Made by a program: the position numbers and the translations under genes. Of a stretch of DNA of 64,000 nucleotides, positions 57,593-64,000 are shown piece by piece. The notes beneath the pieces were generated by a model that worked only from the letters and a program-made list of their open reading frames with translations, was not told the origin of the DNA and made no database searches. Every line of letters starts with the position of its first letter. Position 1 is the first letter of the stretch. Origin of the DNA: Methanomicrobiales archaeon (GTDB lineage: Archaea; Halobacteriota; Methanomicrobia; Methanomicrobiales; Methanospirillaceae); assembly GCA_022841205.1 (NCBI GenBank), contig JALHCK010000013.1:1-64000 (forward strand), read 5' to 3'.

Positions 57593-59263
57593 ATGCGCAG
57601 GCTCTGTTCTTTCATGATCCTGCTGCTGGTAGCGCAGGTTTCCGGAATAGCGATCGTTGAATTCTGCCCGGACCCATTCCAGTCCGGCGATCCCGATGAG
57701 TACGTTGTCCTTGAGGGCACAGGCAGCCTTGACGGGATCGTCGTCTCGGACGGCGAGGGGGGTTTTCGGTTCCCGGCAGGATCCGGTATATCGGGACGGA
57801 TGGTTATTGCCCGGAACGGTGCCGCATACCGGGTGACTCATGGGGAGTACCCGGATTTTGAAGTGTTTGATTACAGCCCATCAGTTCCTGATGTTGTCCG
57901 GAGTGGTAATTTCCAGCTCTCGAACAGCGGGGACCAGCTGATGCTCTATGAGAATAACCACCTGCTCCAGGAGGTTGTATGGCCGCGCGATGTCACGGCC
58001 AGGCAGGGACAGGTTCATTTTTACGAGGGAGGCACATGGGATCCCAGGGTGCTGATGCTTGGGCAGTCACGGCTCGCTCCGCTGGTGTTTACCGGGGTTG
58101 ATGGCGTCGCGTTTGCTGCACCGGACTGCTCGCTCGAGATATTCGAGGATGCGGTAAAGTCCGCTGATACGAGCATTCTGGTCAATGTCTACGAGTTTAC
58201 CTCGCCCCGCATGGCGCGCGATCTTGTCGATGCGCGGTCACGGGGGGTGGAAGTCCGGGTGCTTCTCGAGGGAGGACCGGTGGGGGGCATCAGCGATGAG
58301 GAGCATGAGGCCATCGGGATCCTGCGTGAAGGAGGGGTACCGGTCTTTCTCATGGTTTCGAATGAACAGGTACATGCCCCTTACCGGTTCGATCATGCCA
58401 AGTTCATGGTGATCGACACGGATATCGTGGTCGTCACAAGTGAGAATTTCAAGGAGAATGGTTTTCCGGAGCCCGGCACATCAGGAAACCGTGGTTGGGG
58501 GATCGCACTTGAAGATGCCCGCGTAGCGGGCTATTTCCGCGAAGTGTTCTCGTATGACATCAACGGTGGCTGGTCGGTCCCTGCCGGGGAAAAGCGGGGT
58601 TTTTGCAAGGAACAGGTCAAACCATCATACCGGGCGGAATTTACCCCCATCAGGTTCTCCGGTGCTACGGTAATCCCGGTCATTTCCCCGGACACGAGCC
58701 GGCTTGTAGAGGATCTCATCAGCCAGGCATCGGAGAGCATCGATATCGAACAGGCCTACATAACCAACCAGAGCGACGGTACCTTCAATCCGTTCCTTGC
58801 CCGTGCCATTGAGGCCGCGGGCAACGGAGTCCGCGTGAGGATCCTGCTCGACTCATATTACTATAACACCGAAGGGGAGGAAGATAACGACGAGCTCGTT
58901 TCCGTCCTGAATACGCTTGCACGAAGAGATGGGATCCCCCTCGAAGCCCGCTGTGCGGACCTTGCCCGAAATAACATCGAGAAGATCCACAACAAAGGAG
59001 TGATTGTCGACCGGAGGCGTGTACTGGTCAGCAGCATCAACTGGAATACCAACTCGCCGACCTTCAACCGGGAAGCAGGGGTGATAATAGATCATCCTGA
59101 TGTCGGCGAGTATTACTCACGGGTTTTTGAAGATGACTGGGAAGCGGGAGATGTTGGTCGCAGTGTCGGCCCTGACCTCCAGAAGATGGGGATCGCCGTG
59201 GTTATTGTCGGCATCCTGGTCATGGGGTGGGTATGGAGGAGAAAAACGGTATGGCGTCGTTAA
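57593..59263 (+). CDS. membrane-anchored phospholipase D-like protein with lamin-tail domain
   Basis: The 556-residue protein has a signal sequence (hydrophobic SFMILLLVAQVSGIAIV), an N-terminal beta domain of the lamin-tail/LTD type (GDPDEYVVLEGTG, GNFQLSNSGDQLMLY, about residues 25-130), then two HKD motifs: YRFDHAKFMVIDTD (about 264) and IEKIHNKGVIVDRR (about 464). A C-terminal membrane segment IAVVIVGILVMGWVW and basic tail anchor it. It would act outside the cell as phosphodiesterase/nuclease or phospholipase; substrate unknown. LTD-PLD fusions are found in halophilic and methanogenic archaea. Confidence 0.88.
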   Translation: MRRLCSFMILLLVAQVSGIAIVEFCPDPFQSGDPDEYVVLEGTGSLDGIVVSDGEGGFRFPAGSGISGRMVIARNGAAYRVTHGEYPDFEVFDYSPSVPDVVRSGNFQLSNSGDQLMLYENNHLLQEVVWPRDVTARQGQVHFYEGGTWDPRVLMLGQSRLAPLVFTGVDGVAFAAPDCSLEIFEDAVKSADTSILVNVYEFTSPRMARDLVDARSRGVEVRVLLEGGPVGGISDEEHEAIGILREGGVPVFLMVSNEQVHAPYRFDHAKFMVIDTDIVVVTSENFKENGFPEPGTSGNRGWGIALEDARVAGYFREVFSYDINGGWSVPAGEKRGFCKEQVKPSYRAEFTPIRFSGATVIPVISPDTSRLVEDLISQASESIDIEQAYITNQSDGTFNPFLARAIEAAGNGVRVRILLDSYYYNTEGEEDNDELVSVLNTLARRDGIPLEARCADLARNNIEKIHNKGVIVDRRRVLVSSINWNTNSPTFNREAGVIIDHPDVGEYYSRVFEDDWEAGDVGRSVGPDLQKMGIAVVIVGILVMGWVWRRKTVWRR

Positions 59264-59268
59264 TAAAG

Positions 59269-59577
59269 TCAGTCCCGCTTCAGGGTACAGCGGCAGATAT
59301 CACATACGGTGATCCCTGCATCCAGTCCGGCAACCGAGTGCGCCCACTTATCGATGAGCGTGCTGAGTTCGCTCGAAAGCTCGGTCCTGGACTCGCCTCT
59401 CTTCCCGCTCAGGTATTGGGAGATTGCGGCCCTGCTCACACCGAGCCTTTTTGCTGCGTCGCTCTGGCTGATGCCCTCGCGTTGAACGAGACGCAGGACC
59501 ATCTCTGCACGCATGGCAGGGAGATATTTCCGGACCATCATGTCACAGACCCGGATGTCACACCCCGCATCTTTCAT
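59269..59577 (-). CDS. helix-turn-helix transcriptional regulator with Cys motifs
   Basis: The 102-residue protein has an XRE-like HTH (EGISQSDAAKRLGVSRAAIS, then QYLSGKRGE, about residues 34-63), a Cys pair CDIRVCD near the N terminus and CDICRC near the C terminus, so a metal or iron-sulfur centre could regulate it. It overlaps the neighbouring HTH gene by 4 bases, which encodes an ArsR/MarR-like protein, so the two may act together. Targets are unknown. Its stop is 5 bases from the phospholipase gene's stop. Confidence 0.75.
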   Translation of the reverse strand: MKDAGCDIRVCDMMVRKYLPAMRAEMVLRLVQREGISQSDAAKRLGVSRAAISQYLSGKRGESRTELSSELSTLIDKWAHSVAGLDAGITVCDICRCTLKRD

Positions 59578-59804
59578 GCGGGCACCTGCTGGGGCTCCCG
59601 GTTCTGGTAAATGATCTGCCGGGCATCCCTGAAATTGAATTTTTCGATGATCAACTTGTTTTCCTTGAGTTTTTTCAATGCGTACCTGACTGTCCTCGGC
59701 GCGAGGTTACTGCGGCTGACAATCTCCTTGTGGGTCATCGCACCGCCTTCATCGAGCAGCTGCAGGACGGTCCTTGACGAGGGGGGGAGGTTCACGTCAT
59801 GCAT
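59574..59804 (-). CDS. winged-helix DNA-binding protein (MarR/ArsR-like)
   Basis: The 76-residue protein has the winged helix: SRTVLQLLDEGGAMTHKEIV, NLAPRTVRYALKKLKENKLI (recognition helix, about residues 29-50) and the wing RDARQIIY. It lacks a ligand-binding domain, as in minimal archaeal regulators. It is transcribed ahead of the Cys-containing HTH gene with a 4-base overlap, and is divergent from the OB-fold gene over about 60 bases, which includes a GTTAACGGCGTTAAC inverted sequence near 59814. Confidence 0.8.
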   Translation of the reverse strand: MHDVNLPPSSRTVLQLLDEGGAMTHKEIVSRSNLAPRTVRYALKKLKENKLIIEKFNFRDARQIIYQNREPQQVPA

Positions 59805-59862
59805 GGTAGCTTGTTAACGGCGTTAACATATCAATCTGTCGATTTTATACCCTCCCACGGAA

Positions 59863-60243
59863 ATGCAAAAAGGTATGCTGCTGCGCCAGGAGCGGATCGC
59901 CTTTGGACTTCTTTGTGCAGTGACCCTTGTCATCATGGGAGCTACCGTGGTGCTGGGTGGAATCGACCGGTCATCCCTGGCACGGGATTTCAACAACGAT
60001 GTTCCCGATGGTGAGCTTGCCCGAATCGAGGGGGTGATCGATTCCCTGCAACCGACACGGACAGGCGGGCACCTCACTGTCCGGGTGGAAAATGTCCGTG
60101 TCTTCATTCCCGCATCGGTTGCGGGGAGCATCGAGCTTGAAAAAGGAGACCGTGTCTGCATTACAGGGACGGTCCGGACATACCAGGGGGAAAAAGAGAT
60201 CGTCGTCCAGTCACGGGAGGAAATCACGGTCAGGGAACGTTAG
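59863..60243 (+). CDS. single-span membrane protein with extracytoplasmic OB-fold
   Basis: The 126-residue protein has one N-terminal membrane segment (GLLCAVTLVIMGATVVLGG, about residues 14-32) followed by an OB-like domain: DGELARIEGVIDSLQPTRTG, VRVENVRVFIPASV, KGDRVCITGTVRTYQGE and KEIVVQSREEI. The order of strands resembles the tRNA-anticodon-binding/OB family that binds nucleic acid. Its location outside or inside the membrane is uncertain. It is convergent with the HEAT-repeat gene, overlapping 14 bases. Confidence 0.7.
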   Translation: MQKGMLLRQERIAFGLLCAVTLVIMGATVVLGGIDRSSLARDFNNDVPDGELARIEGVIDSLQPTRTGGHLTVRVENVRVFIPASVAGSIELEKGDRVCITGTVRTYQGEKEIVVQSREEITVRER

Positions 60244-60808
60244 GAGAAACCGGCACATCCGGCTGGATCTCATCGGCATTTTGTGAGCCGGATATCAACC
60301 GCAGTGCCAGGTGCGCTGCCTGGCGGACTTTTTCATCCGGATCGGTGCGTGCTTCAAAAAGCGCACCGGTTGCCCGCTCATCACCGATGGCCCCGAGCGC
60401 CCATGCAGCATGCTTTCTGACCGGCGCTTTCCCATCATGGAGGGCATTGATGAGGGGTTCGACTGCCCTGGGGTCCCGGATCTTCCCAAGACCGACGGCC
60501 GCGCCGATCCTGAGCCATTTATCATCGGATTTCAGCGCCCTGATCAGCGGCTCAACCGCCCTGCGATCGCCAATCGACCCCAGCGATTTGGCTGCCAGCC
60601 ATGAGACCTCAACGAAGGGATCACCGAGTGCCTCGATGAGCGGTTGCACCGCGGTCTGGTCACCGATTATCCCGAGGGCTTCGGCTGCCCTCCACCTGGT
60701 ATCAAGGTAAGGACTCTTTAACCGGTCGATGTATAAACGGATCTCCCTCCTGCGGGCTTCGATCTCGATGTACTTCCCATCCGGTCCAATCGGGTCCTCG
60801 CCGTCCAT
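60230..60808 (-). CDS. HEAT-repeat (PBS lyase-like) protein
   Basis: The 192-residue protein contains five HEAT-like repeats at about residues 35-180, each about 31 residues: RWRAAEALGIIGDQTAVQPL, SWLAAKSLGSIGDRRAVEPL, LRIGAAVGLGKIRDPRAVEPL, RKHAAWALGAIGDERATGAL and a last degenerate copy. These scaffold units bind proteins or, in phycobilin lyases, pigments; no catalytic role is implied in a methanogen. It has no obvious neighbour link. Confidence 0.85.
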   Translation of the reverse strand: MDGEDPIGPDGKYIEIEARRREIRLYIDRLKSPYLDTRWRAAEALGIIGDQTAVQPLIEALGDPFVEVSWLAAKSLGSIGDRRAVEPLIRALKSDDKWLRIGAAVGLGKIRDPRAVEPLINALHDGKAPVRKHAAWALGAIGDERATGALFEARTDPDEKVRQAAHLALRLISGSQNADEIQPDVPVSPNVP

Positions 60809-60885
60809 GTCTCCTCCCGGTAACCCGCAGTTGGGATCGAAGTCTCATAAGGTTTTTGGTATATTCCGGGCAGAGAAAAGAAGTA

Positions 60886-61734
60886 TCAGGGCTGTTCTGG
60901 ATTTTCCGGCACGATATCAAGGCCGATATCAAAGTTCTTAACGCTGTGGGTAAGCATACCTGCACTGATGAGGTCAACTTCCGGAAGTGCGTAAGAGAGC
61001 AGGTTTTCCTCTGTGATCCCCCCGGATACCTCGATCTGGAGGCGTTCGATCAATCCACGGTCACGGAGGGCCTGGACTACAGCCGTCACCTGGCCGGGAG
61101 TCAGGTTGTCGAGCAGGAGGATATCGGCCCCGGCACCTGCTGCCACAACCGCATCCTGTGGTGTGGTGACCTCGACCTCGACTTTACGGTAACATGTTGA
61201 CCGTTTTGCCGCCCGGACCGCATCATCAACCCGGATGAGGGCGAGATGGTTATCCTTGATCAGTATACCATCAGAGAGGCTGAACCGGTGAGGATCTCCA
61301 CCACCGATCTCCACTGCCTTCTTGTCGAGCTTCCGGAGCCCCGGGGCGGTCTTCCTGGTGGCGGCTATCCTGCATTCGCCTCCCGATTGCGCAAGGAGGA
61401 GGACGCAGCGTCGCGTGCGGGTAGCAATCCCGCTCATCCTCCCCATGATGTTAAGGGCGGTCCGCTCTACCAGGAGGATGGGCTGTGCCGGGCCGGCAAG
61501 TTCCAGGACAACGGTCCCGGCACGGACACTGTCGCCGTCGGTCACCATGGGATGTACGGTGATGCCAAAATACCTGAAGAGGAAAACAGCCTCTTCAATC
61601 CCGGCAATAATTCCTTCTTCCCGTGTCACGACCTGCGCACGGCACTGGGCGGCGCTGATGATGGCATCCGATGTGATGTCCCCAAACGGGGCATCCTCGC
61701 GGATGAATGAGAGGAGAAGGTCATGATCCTCCAT
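60886..61734 (-). CDS. nadC: quinolinate phosphoribosyltransferase NadC
   Basis: The 282-residue enzyme converts quinolinate with PRPP to nicotinate mononucleotide. Landmarks are DAPFGDITSDA (about residue 12), NIMGRMSGIATRTRRCV (about 100), ATRKTAPGLRKLDKKAV (about 126), DPHRFSLSDGILIKDNHLAL (about 152) and EVSGGITEENL (about 240). It follows nadA by 5 bases, as third gene of the NAD operon. Confidence 0.95.
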   Translation of the reverse strand: MEDHDLLLSFIREDAPFGDITSDAIISAAQCRAQVVTREEGIIAGIEEAVFLFRYFGITVHPMVTDGDSVRAGTVVLELAGPAQPILLVERTALNIMGRMSGIATRTRRCVLLLAQSGGECRIAATRKTAPGLRKLDKKAVEIGGGDPHRFSLSDGILIKDNHLALIRVDDAVRAAKRSTCYRKVEVEVTTPQDAVVAAGAGADILLLDNLTPGQVTAVVQALRDRGLIERLQIEVSGGITEENLLSYALPEVDLISAGMLTHSVKNFDIGLDIVPENPEQP

Positions 61735-61739
61735 GCACG

Positions 61740-62636
61740 CTACCTCCCGACCGCGATCATGCGGTCGATTGCCGCCCTGGCCCGGGAAGCAACTACCGGG
61801 TCAAGGATAACTTCGTACTGCATCCGCTCGAGCGAACGGCAGAGATCCGGCAGGGTTATCTTTTTCATATCCGTGCAAATTGCCTCTTCCTTGGTATAGA
61901 ACGTCTTTGTGGGAAAAAGCCTCTCCAGGCGGTATCCCATGCCCTGCTCGGTCAGGATGTTCCAGGTCTCTGCTCCGGGGGCGGCCCGGACCATTCCTCC
62001 GGTCGAAGCAATGACGTCAGCGCCCTCCTGGATTTCAGGCCGGCATTCGGGATGGCAGATGATTTTGCCTCCGCGCTTTCGCGCCCGTCCAAGGTCATCC
62101 CGGGTGAATGCTTCATGCACGTAGCAGTGCCCGCCTGGCGGGAGGGGGATGATCTCTTTTTCAGGGATGAGGTTCTGGACGTATGCAGCGAGATTGCAAT
62201 CCGGGCCAAAGAGGACTTCCCGGGTATGGAGGGAGCGGACCACCTTTACCGCATTTGCCGATGTGCACACAATATCGGCAAGCGCCTTGCTCTCCGCAGT
62301 GCTGTTGACATATAGCACAACCGAGGCATCAGGGTGGGAAGCACGTGCCTCGCGGATCATGCCTGGCGTGAGCTGGTGTGCCATCGGGCAGGTTGCATCC
62401 TTCACTGGCAGAAGCACCGTCTTTCCGGGGTTCAGGATCTTGGCCGTCTCCGCCATGAAATCGACCCCGCACAGCACGATTACTGCTGCATCCGTCCCTT
62501 TTGCAGATACTGCCAGTTCCAGGCTGTCCCCGACGATATCGGCCATGTCCTGGATCTCCGGCCGCTGGTAGTTATGGGCAAGGATGACCGCATCTCTCTC
62601 CTCCTTCAGGGCGCGTATCCGTTCCTGGATCCTCAT
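61740..62636 (-). CDS. nadA: quinolinate synthase NadA
   Basis: The 298-residue 4Fe-4S enzyme condenses iminoaspartate with DHAP. VILAHNYQRPEIQDMADIVG (about residue 18), VLCGVDFMAETAKIL (about 55, first cluster Cys), SNA-type FGPDCNLAAYV (about 146), HPECRPEIQEGADVIASTGG (about 196, second Cys in HPEC) and YTKEEAICTDMKKI (about 252, third Cys) are the family motifs. Second of nadX-nadA-nadC. Confidence 0.96.
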   Translation of the reverse strand: MRIQERIRALKEERDAVILAHNYQRPEIQDMADIVGDSLELAVSAKGTDAAVIVLCGVDFMAETAKILNPGKTVLLPVKDATCPMAHQLTPGMIREARASHPDASVVLYVNSTAESKALADIVCTSANAVKVVRSLHTREVLFGPDCNLAAYVQNLIPEKEIIPLPPGGHCYVHEAFTRDDLGRARKRGGKIICHPECRPEIQEGADVIASTGGMVRAAPGAETWNILTEQGMGYRLERLFPTKTFYTKEEAICTDMKKITLPDLCRSLERMQYEVILDPVVASRARAAIDRMIAVGR

Positions 62637-63391
62637 GTGCCCACCACGATTGGATCGCCGATATGGTCCAGAAGCGACAGGATGGAGAGCGCAGCGAGGT
62701 AGCTCGTAGCCGGGTTGTCGGGGCTTGGGAGGTTGCTGACCCTGATGTACATGTCTCCGAAAGCCCCCTCGGCAAAGATCTCATGGACATTACGGACGAC
62801 CGCAGGGTCCACGTAGAGCTCGACATCGGCATCCCTGCCGCATGCCAGGCTGAGGGCGACCGATACATTGACATTCCGTGGGAACTCCTTGATGCATTCG
62901 TTCGCTTTGCCCTGGAACACGAGAGTTTTCTTCGTCGCGGCGATGCCGAGAGAGGCAGGGCTCTTGGTGGTTCTCAGCAGCAGGTGGCTCAGCGGGGATA
63001 TCCGTGCCACCTTCAGATTGTCGAGGCCACATATCGCACCGCTGGGGATATATACACGCTTTCCAATTGCTCCGGCGACAGAAACAATATCGTCCCGAAA
63101 GGAGGGATCAGCCAGTGCCCCGACGCTCATGATGACCAGGTCTTTGCCACTGCGGAGGATGGGTTCTGCATAGGTACGCACCGCTTTTACCGAGGCCGCT
63201 TCCACCACGAGGTCGAAGTCTGCCCCGATGAAGCTCTCGAATCCGGCATGGGCTCTCCCCCCTGTTACCCGGGCGAGCTCTTCGGCTTTTTCCGGTATCC
63301 TGTCGTGGAGGGCGACGATCTTCCAGGATCCTTTGTAATTCCCGATGATTTTGCCGATGTTGCCGCATCCGAGCAGCCCGATGGTGATCAT
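62633..63391 (-). CDS. nadX: aspartate dehydrogenase NadX
   Basis: The 252-residue protein oxidises L-aspartate to iminoaspartate with NAD(P). ITIGLLGCGNIGKIIGNYKG is the Rossmann motif, IPSGAICGLDNLKVA (about residue 118) and TIVVSL-type AALSILSLLDHIGDP region near the C terminus are characteristic of archaeal NadX. It starts the NAD operon and overlaps nadA by 4 bases. ATG at 63391 fits the family; another ATG at 63409 is in frame. Confidence 0.92.
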   Translation of the reverse strand: MITIGLLGCGNIGKIIGNYKGSWKIVALHDRIPEKAEELARVTGGRAHAGFESFIGADFDLVVEAASVKAVRTYAEPILRSGKDLVIMSVGALADPSFRDDIVSVAGAIGKRVYIPSGAICGLDNLKVARISPLSHLLLRTTKSPASLGIAATKKTLVFQGKANECIKEFPRNVNVSVALSLACGRDADVELYVDPAVVRNVHEIFAEGAFGDMYIRVSNLPSPDNPATSYLAALSILSLLDHIGDPIVVGT

Positions 63392-63561
63392 CACTAAAAG
63401 ATTGACCATACCATCGGTTAAGCATTTTCATATCGGCGAAAACTCCATCGCCGGAGGGAGAGAAACGGCACATTTTTCCTGATCCGGGAATTGATGAGGG
63501 TCCCGGGCAACTATGTACCCGGGAGAAATAAGGGATCTGGAGCGTACCATGACGAGCAGTG

Positions 63562-64000
63562 GTGGTTTTGGCGCAACTTGAGGAAAGTCTCGAAAGTCTC
63601 CGGGGGAAAAAAGTTGCAGTCCTCACCTTCGGATGTACTTTCAACCAGGGAGACTCAAGAATCCTGGAGCGGATCCTTTCCGATCTCGGGTGCGTACTGG
63701 TTGGTACGGATCATGAAGCCGATGCCGTGGTGGTCAACACCTGCACCGTTGTAGGTGCTACCGAGCGAAGGATGGTCCGGTTACTCCGGTCGCTTCGTGA
63801 CATGCCCCTCTATGTGACGGGGTGTATGGCCCAGGTGCAGCGGGAGGAGATACTCTCGGTTTGCAACCCGGTTTTTCTTCCGTTTCCTTCCGGTGCCGGA
63901 AGACAACGGGAAGGCCGGCTGCCCCTGCCACACGATGTCGGAATTGTCCAGCTCGGATCGGGATGTCGTGGTTCATGCACGTACTGCATCACCCGCCTGG
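63562..64000 (+). CDS. tRNA methylthiotransferase (MtaB/CDKAL1-like), 5' part
   Basis: Only the first 146 residues are in the window. VLTFGCTFNQGDSRIL (about residue 21) starts the N-terminal UPF0004 domain, with NTCTVVGATERRM and TGCMAQVQREE adding its cluster Cys residues, and GSGCRGSCTYCITR (about 132) is the radical SAM C-x3-C-x2-C site, where the window ends. The enzyme probably adds a methylthio group to t6A37 of tRNA. GTG at 63562 or TTG at 63568 could be the start. Upstream CCCGGG palindromes near 63505-63526 may form a hairpin. Confidence 0.9.
   Translation, partial: MVLAQLEESLESLRGKKVAVLTFGCTFNQGDSRILERILSDLGCVLVGTDHEADAVVVNTCTVVGATERRMVRLLRSLRDMPLYVTGCMAQVQREEILSVCNPVFLPFPSGAGRQREGRLPLPHDVGIVQLGSGCRGSCTYCITRL

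Overview
The window is a chromosome segment of a hydrogenotrophic methanogen. It most resembles Methanomicrobiales (Methanoregula/Methanosphaerula-like), although family rank cannot be fixed from this sequence alone. The support is a coenzyme F420-reducing hydrogenase operon (frhADGB), MptA for tetrahydromethanopterin, a YcaO of the McrA-thioamidation type, SepRS, AglB, archaeal translation and RNA polymerase genes, TATA-type promoters, frequent GTG/TTG starts and tRNA genes without an encoded CCA.

Region 1-6.6 kb is a damaged surface-polysaccharide island, AT-rich at its left end. It begins with the end of an insertion sequence (transposase N terminus on the minus strand) next to a truncated pyruvyl transferase remnant. 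Intact methyltransferase, deacetylase and glycosyltransferase genes follow. It ends with two gene remnants that meet tail to tail at one apparent breakpoint near 5.70 kb; one of them also has an in-frame stop near its start. The oligosaccharyltransferase aglB (6.7-9.4 kb) comes next, so glycan building and protein N-glycosylation sit side by side.

Region 9.4-31 kb is mostly core information processing: an HDAC-like hydrolase, YcaO, DUF2098, NikR, then a long plus-strand cluster (aIF2-gamma, PIN nuclease, Rpo7, Spt4, dephospho-CoA kinase, S24e, S27ae, Kae1-Bud32, XTPase, L40e). Thi4, HtpX, two tRNAs, a lipid- or protein-anchored TPR protein with a radical SAM/SPASM enzyme, RlmH, and a minus-strand run of SepRS, Taw1, ArgS and aRF1 follow. 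Region 31-45 kb has a NUDIX-queC-queE-queD operon (archaeosine precursor), the divergent rpsL-rpsG-EF-2 operon, small GTPase/flavodoxin/DUF2124 genes, the frh operon and mptA.

Region 45-64 kb holds ilvC, purL, aIF2-beta with a TRAM domain, rpoL, an MBL hydrolase with a AAA ATPase, two overlapping M24 peptidases, tRNA-Asn with an adjacent internally deleted tRNA-like sequence, the SRP 7S RNA, malate dehydrogenase, EF-1-beta with a zinc ribbon, an MfnE-like kinase, a membrane-anchored phospholipase D-like protein, two overlapping HTH regulators, a HEAT-repeat protein, the nadX-nadA-nadC operon and the start of a radical SAM methylthiotransferase cut by the window edge. No CRISPR array, prophage or complete insertion sequence was seen.
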